Made by a program: the position numbers and the translations under genes | Assembly (NCBI GenBank): GCA_947470805.1 | Contig: CANIVU010000072.1 | Coordinates: 1 to 44,975 of the forward strand | From: Acidobacteriota bacterium | Lineage (GTDB): Bacteria; Acidobacteriota; Terriglobia; Bryobacterales; Bryobacteraceae | Direction: 5' to 3' | DNA length: 44,975 bases | In this document: positions 32,710 through 39,687 of the stretch, piece by piece | Layout: each line of letters opens with the position of its first letter | Numbering within the stretch: the first letter of the stretch is position 1 | The notes under the pieces: generated by a model | What the model was told of the DNA's origin: nothing | Databases searched by the model: none | Seen by the model: the letters and a program-made list of their open reading frames with translations, nothing else

Positions 32710-34020
32710 TTAGGGTTTGGGAATGTTCAACGGACCCATGTTCGGATCCTTGCTGTTTTCGGCCGCTTTTTTCGCGGCATCGCGCATCGCTTGCGCAGCC
32801 TTGGCCTCATCGGCACTCAGGCCCTTCATCGAAATCTCAACGGCTTTCTTCAGGATCAGATCCTCCGTCGACTTCGGCTTCTCTTCCTTCTTCGGGGCCG
32901 CCGCCGGAGCGTCTTCCTCGTTCAACTCCTGCGGTTCCAAATCGGCCACCGGCACCGACGGCATCACGCCCACATCCTGCAGCGCCTTGCCATTGGCATT
33001 GTGGAACTTCGCCACCGACAGAATCACCGCCGCGCCATCGTCCATTACCACCGGCTTCCGGATCGCGGCGTCGCCGTACGTGCGCTCGCCAACAATCTCA
33101 GCCCGCTTCAGGTCAAACAGCGCGTTCACGGCGATCTCCGCCGCGCCCGCCGTCCCGCGATTGGTCGCCACCGTCAGCGGCAGCTTCGTAATCGCCTTCG
33201 CCGAAACCGCGTCAAAATCCTGCCGCGCCACCTTCTGGCCCACCGCGAAGGCCAGCTTGCCTTCACTAACAAACAGATTCGCCAGTGCGATTCCCTCTTC
33301 CGGCGCACCGGTCGAGCAGCTCCGCACGTCCAGAATCAGCTTCTTCGCGCCCTGCTTCTCCAACGCCTGCACCGCCGCGGCCACATCGGCCACGCGCTTG
33401 GCTTCCAGCGTCGGCACAGTCACCAGGCCAATCCCATCGGGCAACATCTTCGACGTCACCGCCGGCCACACAATCGGCCCGCGCACAATCGCCATCTTGC
33501 TCGGCTCTGGATTGCGGAACCGCAGAACGCCCAGCTCAATGCTCGTGCCCGGATCGCCCAGCAACATCATCTCGGCGTAGGCCAGCGGCATGTCGCGCGT
33601 GTTCACACCCTGAATCGTTTCCAGCATGTCGCCGGTGGAAAGCCCGGCCTTATCCGCTGGCGAGCCCGGCACCGAATCCACCACCGCGATGTAGCCGAAC
33701 CGCTTGGCCAGAATCAGCCCCGTCCAGCCCTTCCCATCGGTCTTCGATTTCTGCCACTGCTTGTACTGATCGGCCGACAGATAGCTGGCGTAGGGGTCCA
33801 GCGATTCCAGCAACCCGTTCAACGCGCCTAGCGTGACATTCTTCATGTCCGGCTCTTCCACGTACTCGCTCTTGATCTTCGAGAGCACTTCGGTAAAGAC
33901 GCCGATATGCCGGTACGTCTCTTCCGGAGAAGAGGTCGATTTGTTCACTGCGCCAAGCAGCAAAACGCCGACCAGGCACAACGAAAACGCGGTGATCACG
34001 AATTGCAGCTTACGGTTCAT
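32710..34020 (-). CDS. S41 (CtpA-like) peptidase homologue lacking catalytic residues
   Basis: 436 aa. A single N-terminal membrane helix (FVITAFSLCLVGVLLLG) is followed by the CTP helical region (EVLSKIKSEYVEEPD, LLESLDPYASYLSADQY), a PDZ domain (about residues 98-175; SPADKAGLSTGDMLETI) and an S41 core. Key positions are altered: the nucleophile motif GSASASEI reads GTAGAAEI with Gly292 where Ser is expected; the lysine loop GKG reads GDA (Asp317); and the RNNPGG oxyanion region reads RSCSTG. I infer a pseudo-protease or peptide-binding scaffold. The C-terminus is charged and coiled (KKEEKPKSTEDL). It sits between a lytic transglycosylase gene and fmdB on one strand. Confidence 0.85.
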   Translation of the reverse strand: MNRKLQFVITAFSLCLVGVLLLGAVNKSTSSPEETYRHIGVFTEVLSKIKSEYVEEPDMKNVTLGALNGLLESLDPYASYLSADQYKQWQKSKTDGKGWTGLILAKRFGYIAVVDSVPGSPADKAGLSTGDMLETIQGVNTRDMPLAYAEMMLLGDPGTSIELGVLRFRNPEPSKMAIVRGPIVWPAVTSKMLPDGIGLVTVPTLEAKRVADVAAAVQALEKQGAKKLILDVRSCSTGAPEEGIALANLFVSEGKLAFAVGQKVARQDFDAVSAKAITKLPLTVATNRGTAGAAEIAVNALFDLKRAEIVGERTYGDAAIRKPVVMDDGAAVILSVAKFHNANGKALQDVGVMPSVPVADLEPQELNEEDAPAAAPKKEEKPKSTEDLILKKAVEISMKGLSADEAKAAQAMRDAAKKAAENSKDPNMGPLNIPKP

Positions 34021-34074
34021 CCGGCTGGCTCCTATTCCAGTAATAAGTATACGATGCGCGCGACCGCCAAATGG

Positions 34075-34737
34075 TTAACGCGATTCTGGTTTCTGCGTCT
34101 TCAAACGGTGGTATTCGTTCAATACTTTATCCACGTACGCCCGCGTTTCCGCATACGGCGGAATTCCGTTGTACTTCGCCACCGCCCCCGGCCCGGCGTT
34201 GTAGGCGCTCAACGCCCGGTACACCTGGTCCGGGTACTGCTCGTATTTCAACAACAAATCCCGCATCAGTCGCGCTCCGCCCTCAATGTTCTCTCGCGTA
34301 TCGTGCGGATTCACGTTCAACGCCCGCGCCGTGTCCGGCATCAACTGCATCACGCCAATTGCCCCTTTCGGCGACCGCGCGTTGGTCTGAAATGCCGATT
34401 CGATCTTGGCAATCGACAGCAGGATCTCCGGCGGCAACCCGTTCAAATCCGCCGCCTCCCGCAGGTGTTCCTTGGCCGACTTCGGCCCGGCGGGCGCGGC
34501 CGGCACCGGGGCCGCACTGGCAACCGGCGTGACGCCAGCGGGGGCAACGGGTTTCTCCACCCGCTCCAAAACCTCAATCCCCGCCACCGATGTCCGCGGA
34601 ATCTCCACCGTCCCATTCGCCGTATGCAGCCGCAGATTCTCGCCCACTACCTCATGCCGGTCTGCCTCAATCCGGAATCCGGTATGTAGCACAATCTCTT
34701 CGGCGGCCAGCAAAAACAGAGCGAAAACAGGCGTCAC
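34075..34737 (-). CDS. Lytic transglycosylase (SLT domain)
   Basis: 220 aa from GTG at 34737, preceded by GGAGG 5 nt upstream and overlapping the upstream gene's stop as GTGA. A short hydrophobic N-terminus (VFALFLLAAEEIVL) and a small beta segment are followed by a Pro/Ala linker and an SLT domain from about residue 88. The catalytic Glu113 is in IAKIESAFQ, followed by the GAIGVMQLMPDTA motif and ALSAYNAGPGAVAKYNG. It would cleave the peptidoglycan MurNAc-GlcNAc bond to 1,6-anhydro products. It precedes the CtpA-like gene by 54 nt; in many bacteria CTPs degrade murein hydrolases, so the pairing may be meaningful. Confidence 0.9.
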   Translation of the reverse strand: MTPVFALFLLAAEEIVLHTGFRIEADRHEVVGENLRLHTANGTVEIPRTSVAGIEVLERVEKPVAPAGVTPVASAAPVPAAPAGPKSAKEHLREAADLNGLPPEILLSIAKIESAFQTNARSPKGAIGVMQLMPDTARALNVNPHDTRENIEGGARLMRDLLLKYEQYPDQVYRALSAYNAGPGAVAKYNGIPPYAETRAYVDKVLNEYHRLKTQKPESR

Positions 34738-34961
34738 TTCACCCTCCGGTAATGCCGTTTCAACGCCATTCCCAGCGCCAGAAACAGCGCCGCCGCCACT
34801 TCCATCACAATCGCCCCGGGCACCATCTCGCTGGCATAGAAATACAACCCGGTCACCGAAAGAATCCCGGCGCCAATAAAGAACGGAAAGGTGTTCGACT
34901 CGTGGGCCACGTCTAAAAAGTATGACGCACCAGCGCCCCAAAGCGTGCAAAGCGATATCAT
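34734..34961 (-). CDS. Small two-helix membrane protein
   Basis: 75 aa with two hydrophobic stretches (FFIGAGILSVTGLYFYAS and AIVMEVAAALFLALGMAL) and a basic C-terminus (KRHYRRVK). The stop overlaps the transglycosylase GTG by 4 nt, so it is the first gene of that operon. The start codon lies within 17 nt of the divergent threonine synthase start, and the promoters must overlap. No family recognised. Confidence 0.6.
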   Translation of the reverse strand: MISLCTLWGAGASYFLDVAHESNTFPFFIGAGILSVTGLYFYASEMVPGAIVMEVAAALFLALGMALKRHYRRVK

Positions 34962-34977
34962 GATGGCTTCTCCTGCG

Positions 34978-36147
34978 ATGACTACCGTTACCCACCTGGA
35001 ATGTTCCGTTACCGGCGAACGCTACGAAGCCGGCACCGTCCAAAACCTCTCCCGCACCGGCATGCCACTTCTGGTTCGTTACGACCTGAAGACCGCCCGC
35101 GAGAACTGGAACCGCGACTGGCTCGCCAACGGCCCCCGCTCCATGTGGCGCTACGCACCCGTCCTCCCCGTCACCCAGCCGAAGTCGATCGTCTCCCTCG
35201 GCGAAGGCTGGACTCCGCTGATGAAGCTCAAACGCTACGGCGGCTTCAAGAACCTCTGGCTGAAGGACGAAGGCATTAATCCCACCGGCTCCTTCAAGGC
35301 CCGCGGCCTCTCCTGCGCCGTCTCCATGTGCGTCGAACTCGGGATTAAAAAGGTGGCTATCCCCTCGGCCGGCAACGCCGCCAGCGCGATGGCCGCCTAC
35401 GCCGCCGCCGCCGGCATTGAAGCGCACATCTTCATGCCCCAGGACGTTCCGCAGTCGAATTACATCGAGTGCAAAGCCTTTGGCGCTAAAGTCACCTTGA
35501 TTGACGGCCTGATTTCCGACTGCGCCAAAATCGTCGCCGACCGCCGCGAATCCGAAGGTTGGTTCGACGTCTCCACACTCAAAGAGCCCTACCGCATCGA
35601 AGGCAAGAAGACCATGGGCTATGAGCTTGCCGAGCAGATGCAGTGGCGTCTGCCGGACGTGATCTTCTACCCCACCGGCGGCGGCGTTGGCCTGATCGGC
35701 ATGTGGAAGGCGTTCGCTGAAATGGAAGAGCTAGGCTGGATCGGCCCGGAACGTCCGAAGATGATCGCCGTGCAGGTGGAGGGTTGCCAGCCTGTTGTCC
35801 GCGCTTATCAACTCGGCACCGAACGCAGCGAATTCTGGCAAAACGCCCACACCGTCGCCAGCGGCCTCCGCGTGCCCAAACCGCTCGGTGACTTCCTGGT
35901 CCTCGACGCCGTTCGCAAATCCGGCGGCACGGCGATCGCCGTCTCCGACGACGACATGATGCAAGCCGGCGTGAAGCTGGCGACGGACGAAGGCATCTTC
36001 GTCGCCCCGGAAGGCGCGGCGTGTATGGCCGCCATGGATCAACTGGTCGCCAACGGCACCCTCGACCCCGCCAGCCGCATGGTCATCTACAACACCGGCT
36101 CCGGCCTGAAGTACCTCGAGGCCTACTCGGCGCTTTTCCCGCGGTAA
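34978..36147 (+). CDS. thrC: Threonine synthase
   Basis: 389 aa from ATG at 34978 (ATGs at 34960 and 34963 are alternatives; no RBS discriminates). Fold-type II PLP enzyme that converts O-phosphohomoserine to threonine. An N-terminal segment with HLECSVTGERYEAG resembles the zinc-ribbon-like start seen in this class. The PLP lysine is K107 in NPTGSFKARG; PSAGNAASAMAAYAAAAG and PTGGGVGLIGMWKA bind the cofactor phosphate, and APEGAACMAAM and NTGSGLKYLE close the active site. Length is right for class II-like bacterial threonine synthases. It stands alone, with no hom or thrB nearby. Confidence 0.92.
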   Translation: MTTVTHLECSVTGERYEAGTVQNLSRTGMPLLVRYDLKTARENWNRDWLANGPRSMWRYAPVLPVTQPKSIVSLGEGWTPLMKLKRYGGFKNLWLKDEGINPTGSFKARGLSCAVSMCVELGIKKVAIPSAGNAASAMAAYAAAAGIEAHIFMPQDVPQSNYIECKAFGAKVTLIDGLISDCAKIVADRRESEGWFDVSTLKEPYRIEGKKTMGYELAEQMQWRLPDVIFYPTGGGVGLIGMWKAFAEMEELGWIGPERPKMIAVQVEGCQPVVRAYQLGTERSEFWQNAHTVASGLRVPKPLGDFLVLDAVRKSGGTAIAVSDDDMMQAGVKLATDEGIFVAPEGAACMAAMDQLVANGTLDPASRMVIYNTGSGLKYLEAYSALFPR

Positions 36148-36153
36148 CCCGAC

Positions 36154-36220
36154 CGGGGGACATGGCGGGCAAAACCCCCAATAAAACTACCCCAGTCCGA
36201 AACAGTAGACTTGTCCCCCG
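36154..36220. repeat. 9-bp inverted repeat CGGGGGACA/TGTCCCCCG
   Basis: CGGGGGACA at 36154-36162 and TGTCCCCCG at 36212-36220, 49 nt apart, flank a segment between threonine synthase and the broken toxin gene. It could be a long-loop terminator or the ends of a small REP/MITE-like element. No second copy is obvious in the window. Confidence 0.4.
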
Positions 36221-36265
36221 AGACGCGACACTACCCGCATCGGTGCCCCGCAAGCCCAGGTTGAA

Positions 36266-36448
36266 TTAGGTCTCCCAGAGGTTCAGGACGTCCAGGCCAA
36301 GCCCCTCAAAATCGCGATCGTTCCGAGTCACAACCACCAACCCGTGTTCCTTGGCGTTCGCCTCATCCAGCCATCGCACAACACGCTCGTCCGGCCGAGA
36401 GTTCGTCAACTCCGACGGGACATTCGTGTCAACCAGAAACCCGTTTAC
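36266..36448 (-). pseudogene. VapC-type PIN toxin with large internal deletion and no start codon
   Basis: The reading frame overlaps the antitoxin stop and reads VNGFLVDTNVPSELTNSRPD and RVVRWLDEA, then jumps directly to KEHGLVVVTRNDRDFEGLGL and LNLWET, ending in TAA at 36266. The two parts are the first and last fifths of a PIN-domain toxin; about 70 central residues, including the middle acidic cluster, are missing in frame. No ATG, GTG or TTG lies between the preceding in-frame stop and the VNG start; the initiator position is GTA. With the middle catalytic Glu/Asp lost it cannot be a working ribonuclease. Confidence 0.85.
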
Positions 36449-36684
36449 AACGGAATCGGCCGCCGCGTATCCTGACTTCGCTCACACGGCAAATCCAAAC
36501 CCTGCAGCGGCGATTCGCTAAACAAGTCCGCCAGGCTCATCCGCTCCCGCGCCGCCGTGGGCCTCTCCACCGCAGCCAGCAGGACATGCTGGATCAAATA
36601 CGCATCCAACGCCATTCCTCGCGCCGTGGACTGCCCCTGCAACTCCACCTCCGCCGAATCCGGAAGCGCAATGGTGATCGTCAT
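36445..36684 (-). CDS. VapB-like antitoxin
   Basis: 79 aa. MTITIALPDSAEVEL is the ribbon strand and first helix of a small antitoxin, ARGMALDAYLIQHVL is its second helix, and the Ser-Leu-Ala-Asp-Leu-Phe stretch with SPLQGLDLPCERSQD is the toxin-binding tail. The stop codon overlaps the beginning of the truncated PIN toxin. The ORF is intact, and it may still bind its own promoter or neutralise a related toxin elsewhere. A GGGAGG element at 36694-36699 on the minus strand lies 9 nt before the ATG as a ribosome-binding site. Confidence 0.75.
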   Translation of the reverse strand: MTITIALPDSAEVELQGQSTARGMALDAYLIQHVLLAAVERPTAARERMSLADLFSESPLQGLDLPCERSQDTRRPIPL

Positions 36685-36717
36685 CGCAATTGCCTCCCTA
36701 TGACTTTTCCGATCCTA

Positions 36718-37188
36718 TCAACCCCGCATACCCGCCCGAATCGCATCAATCAAATACTCCCGCCCCGCGTTATCCACCAGCGACCCAAACATCACCACCC
36801 GCCCCTCCCCCAAATCCACCCATATCACGTGCTCCTCCGCTTGCTTCGCCCGCGCCGGCGTCACCAAATGTTGCACGTCCCGGACCTCCTTCCATCGGAA
36901 CCGGCACGTCCAACCCACCCGTCCCACACCTACAAAAAACCGCCCCTCCGCGCCTTCCTTCACCACGTCCACCCGCCCGCCAACACGCATCGCCGCCACC
37001 TCAATCAGCCACACCGGCACCACCAAAAACAAAAGTCCGAACACAACCCCACCGGCGGCCATCAGCTCGTTCACCTGATAGATACAAAACCCTGTACCCG
37101 CCGCCGCAGCCGCCACCCATGTCCAGGCATCGCGCGACGTTGTCGCCACCGTCGCCACAAACCCTTCCGGCCAGCGATTCGTCCTCAT
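36718..37188 (-). CDS. Membrane protein of PH-like type (duplicate copy B)
   Basis: 156 aa from ATG at 37188. Two hydrophobic stretches (WVAAAAAGTGFCIYQV and VVFGLLFLVVPVWLIEVAA) precede a beta-rich cytosolic-type domain (TCRFRWKEVRDVQHL, VIWVDLGEGRVVMFG) ending in REYLIDAIRAGMRG. The same C-terminal ending occurs in copy A at 37292-37810 (DLIAVIRAGMRG), so they are tandem paralogues. Its ATG overlaps the TGA of a DUF6526 tail remnant as ATGA, mirroring the arrangement upstream of copy A. Function unknown; architecture resembles small bacterial PH-domain membrane proteins. Confidence 0.62.
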   Translation of the reverse strand: MRTNRWPEGFVATVATTSRDAWTWVAAAAAGTGFCIYQVNELMAAGGVVFGLLFLVVPVWLIEVAAMRVGGRVDVVKEGAEGRFFVGVGRVGWTCRFRWKEVRDVQHLVTPARAKQAEEHVIWVDLGEGRVVMFGSLVDNAGREYLIDAIRAGMRG

Positions 37189-37277
37189 ACCCTCCGTAAA
37201 TCCGCGCGCCACTACTTCACTGCCTTCTGAACGTCATTCGGCTTCATCCCTTGCGCGGCCGCTCGCGCCCGCAACTC
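37185..37277 (-). pseudogene. DUF6526 C-terminal fragment left by tandem duplication
   Basis: On the minus strand this stretch reads ELRARAAAQGMKPNDVQKAV-K, then TAG, then WRADLRRV and TGA at 37185. The intact gene at 37813-38244 ends AAEQGMKPDDIKKAVKYWRADLRRV. The fragment is therefore a duplicated copy of that gene's 3' end in which the Tyr codon (TAC) has become TAG. The rest of the gene is missing; upstream it runs directly into the end of copy A. Confidence 0.85.
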
Positions 37278-37291
37278 CCTCCCTGATCTCA

Positions 37292-37810
37292 TCAACCCCG
37301 CATCCCCGCCCGAATCACCGCAATCAAATCCCCCCGCCCCGCCTCATCCAACAATCCCCCAAACCTCAAATCCCCCGCCTCCCGCTGCAGCACAATTTGT
37401 TTCACCTTCGACCGCTCCACCACCTCCACCCCCCGTAAATCCGGCCACCGGAATCGCCGCGTCAGCACCACCCATCCCGCCCCCTGCTCAATCCGCCCAG
37501 CATCCCCGTCTCGAACCACCGTGATTCGCCCCCATGTCTGCATCATGCCCTGCCATCCCACCAACATCGCCCCCGCCAACAACGGCAGCCCCAACATAGA
37601 CTCCAAGAAATCCCATTTCCCCGACACAATCTGCGACCCGTACAGCCCGCCCGCGACTCCGCCCCCAAACACCACAAAAAACAACAGCAGAATCCAAGCC
37701 CGAGGATCCCGCGTCGATACCGAAGCGACAAACCCCGCCGGACGGAGCGCAACCGTTGCTCCCGCCGGCGGGGCCGGTATGTTCGTATGACGAAACCTTT
37801 CCGCGTCCAC
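37292..37810 (-). CDS. Membrane protein of PH-like type (copy A)
   Basis: 172 aa from a GTG at 37810, 2 nt after the DUF6526 stop. Two hydrophobic segments (AWILLLFFVVFGGGVAGGLYG and MLGLPLLAGAMLVGW) are followed by a beta-rich domain (RITVVRDGDAGRIEQGAGW, FRWPDLRGVEVVERS) and a final helix ending IRAGMRG. It is the paralogue of copy B and, with the DUF6526 gene, the probable source of the duplication. No function can be assigned from sequence. Confidence 0.65.
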   Translation of the reverse strand: MDAERFRHTNIPAPPAGATVALRPAGFVASVSTRDPRAWILLLFFVVFGGGVAGGLYGSQIVSGKWDFLESMLGLPLLAGAMLVGWQGMMQTWGRITVVRDGDAGRIEQGAGWVVLTRRFRWPDLRGVEVVERSKVKQIVLQREAGDLRFGGLLDEAGRGDLIAVIRAGMRG

Positions 37811-37812
37811 GC

Positions 37813-38244
37813 CTACACCCGCCGCAAATCCGCGCGCCAGTACTTCACGGCCTTCTTAATGTCATCCGGCTTCATCCCCTGCTCGGCCGCACGCGCCGCC
37901 AGCCCCGGAAACTCATCGTCCCCCGCAAACCGCAACGCCACAATCTGCAACGGCTCCAACCGGCTATCCAGCGGCTTCCCCGTCAACATAAAATGCCGCA
38001 AATTCTCCTCCGCCCGAATTGCCCGGTCCTGCGCCTTCAGCGCAAACACCCGCGCATACAACGCCGTCATAAACACGCACCCCACCAACACCAGCACCAG
38101 CGCCGAACTGTACAACCGCTGGTGATCCCCAATCGATTTGTACAAATTCACTCCGCCCCCGATAAACGAAAGCAACAACACGCCGCCCAGTGCCAGAAAC
38201 CCCGGCACCCGCTGCGTATGATTTTGATAGTTCTGCGTTTCCAT
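37813..38244 (-). CDS. DUF6526 family membrane protein
   Basis: 143 aa from ATG at 38244 (METQNYQNHTQRVPGF). The N-terminal QNYxNHxR..P motif and two following TM helices (FLALGGVLLLSFIGGGVNLY and LYSSALVLVLVGCVFMTALYA) are the DUF6526 pattern; the rest is cytoplasmic (RVFALKAQDRAIRAEENLRH) and ends AVKYWRADLRRV. A longer ORF upstream would overlap the divergent xdhC gene and is rejected. Divergent promoters must lie within the 40-bp gap to xdhC. Function unknown. Confidence 0.8.
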   Translation of the reverse strand: METQNYQNHTQRVPGFLALGGVLLLSFIGGGVNLYKSIGDHQRLYSSALVLVLVGCVFMTALYARVFALKAQDRAIRAEENLRHFMLTGKPLDSRLEPLQIVALRFAGDDEFPGLAARAAEQGMKPDDIKKAVKYWRADLRRV

Positions 38245-38284
38245 GGGCTCTATATTCGCACGCCGCGCTGATAAGATTGTGGGA

Positions 38285-39121
38285 ATGGACCTCTTTGACG
38301 AGATCGTTCGCCTCCGCCGCCTCGGCCAGAAATGCGCCCTTGCCACCATCGTTGAGGTCAACGGCTCCATCCCCAGCTACGAAAGCGCCAAACTCCTCGT
38401 CCGCGAGGACGGCTCCATGGCCGGCACCATCGGCGGCGGCTGCGTCGAAGCCGAAGTCTGGAACGCCGCCCGCGAAGTCATCGCCACCGAACGCCCCCGT
38501 CAGATGAAGTTCTCCCTCGGCCAGGACGCCGCCTACGACAACGGCCTCATCTGCGGCGGCCAGCTCGAAGTCTTCGTCGAAGCTATCGTCCCCCAGCCCA
38601 AGGCCTTCATCTTCGGCGCTGGGCACATCTCGAAAAGTCTATGCAAAGTCGCCTCGCTCGCCGGCTTCGCCCCCACCGTTATCGATAACCGCGAACAGTA
38701 CGCCAACCGCGAGCGCTTCCCCGAAGCCGACGAGGTCCACGCCGAAGAGTACGAAGAGCTCTTCCCCAAACTCTCCATCCGCGACACCAGCTACATCATC
38801 ATCGTCACCCGCGGCCACCGCGACGACATGCGCGTCCTCCGCTGGGCGGTGGAAACACCAGCTCGCTACATCGCCATGATCGGCTCCAAACGCAAGGTCA
38901 TCGGAGTCATGAAGGAGCTCGAAAAGGAAGGCGTCTCGCGCACCAATCTCGACCGCCTCTTCGCCCCCATGGGCTTCGACATCGGCGCTATCACGCCTGA
39001 GGAAATCGCCGTCTCCGTCGTCGCCGAAATGATCGCCGCCCGCCGCAACCCGGATTCCACCTGGCGGCAGCACTCCAAATCCATCTTCCAGACAGAGGCG
39101 TCCAAGGCGCTCTTGAAGTGA
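38285..39121 (+). CDS. XdhC/CoxI-family molybdoenzyme maturation factor
   Basis: 278 aa from ATG at 38285. The N-terminal XdhC_CoxI domain has ATIVEVNGSIPSYESAKLLV and the GTIGGGCVEAEVW block; the C-terminal Rossmann domain has FIFGAGHISKSLCKVASLAGF, VTRGHRDDMRVLRW and AMIGSKRKV. XdhC proteins sulfurate and deliver molybdenum cofactor to xanthine-dehydrogenase-type enzymes. The next gene (GTGA overlap) is a MocA-like cytidylyltransferase, which fits an enzyme carrying Mo-molybdopterin cytosine dinucleotide. No xdhABC or coxMSL is in the window. Confidence 0.9.
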   Translation: MDLFDEIVRLRRLGQKCALATIVEVNGSIPSYESAKLLVREDGSMAGTIGGGCVEAEVWNAAREVIATERPRQMKFSLGQDAAYDNGLICGGQLEVFVEAIVPQPKAFIFGAGHISKSLCKVASLAGFAPTVIDNREQYANRERFPEADEVHAEEYEELFPKLSIRDTSYIIIVTRGHRDDMRVLRWAVETPARYIAMIGSKRKVIGVMKELEKEGVSRTNLDRLFAPMGFDIGAITPEEIAVSVVAEMIAARRNPDSTWRQHSKSIFQTEASKALLK

Positions 39122-39687
39122 ACCCATCCGGTCTGATTCTCGCTGCGGGCCTCTCCCGCCGCATGGGCTTCCCGAAAGCGCTCCTCGAATGGCAAGGCGA
39201 AACGTATCTGGACCGCCAGATACGCCTCTTCCGCGCTGTCTGTGCCGATGTGATCGTGGTACTCCGTCCCGGCGTCGAAGCCCAGCTAACCGGCTGCCAC
39301 CGCCTTGCCGAAGCCCGCGTTGTTCATAATCCCGACGCCGATCGCGGCCAGTTCAGCTCCCTCCAATCCGGCCTCGCCGCCACCAGCGCCGAAGCCATTC
39401 TCTTCTGCCCCATCGATTACGCGCATGTCGCCGAATCGACCGTCAATCTCCTAGCAACTCCGCACCAAGCAATGGTTCTTCAACCCAGTTATCACGGCCA
39501 ACACGGCCACCCCGTCCGCATCCTGCGCCCCGTCACCGACGCGCTGCTCTCCGCTCCCGTCACCGGCGCCGCCCGCGATGTCATCCGCCGCTACGAACGC
39601 GCCTTCCTCGAAGTCGATGACCCCGGTGTCGCCCTCGACGCCGACGACCCCGCCGCCTTCGCCCAGCTCCAGGAACGCCTCGCATGA
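39118..39687 (+). CDS. MocA/MobA-like molybdenum cofactor nucleotidyltransferase
   Basis: 189 aa from GTG at 39118, overlapping the xdhC stop (GTGA). LILAAGLSRRMGFPKALLEW is the nucleotide-binding loop with the conserved Lys; QFSSLQSGLAA and FCPIDYAHV (usually CDMP or CDQP) follow, then HGHPVRIL and GAARDVIRR, as in MocA. It most likely attaches CMP to Mo-molybdopterin to give the MCD cofactor for the xanthine dehydrogenase/CO dehydrogenase family. The replacement of the usual DMP with IDY at the metal-binding position is a notable departure. Its stop overlaps the next start (ATGA). Confidence 0.87.
   Translation: MNPSGLILAAGLSRRMGFPKALLEWQGETYLDRQIRLFRAVCADVIVVLRPGVEAQLTGCHRLAEARVVHNPDADRGQFSSLQSGLAATSAEAILFCPIDYAHVAESTVNLLATPHQAMVLQPSYHGQHGHPVRILRPVTDALLSAPVTGAARDVIRRYERAFLEVDDPGVALDADDPAAFAQLQERLA

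Noticed and set aside
32224-33831. Plus-strand 535-codon open frame over the S41/FmdB region
   Set aside because: Arg/His/Leu-rich shadow of two clear minus-strand genes.
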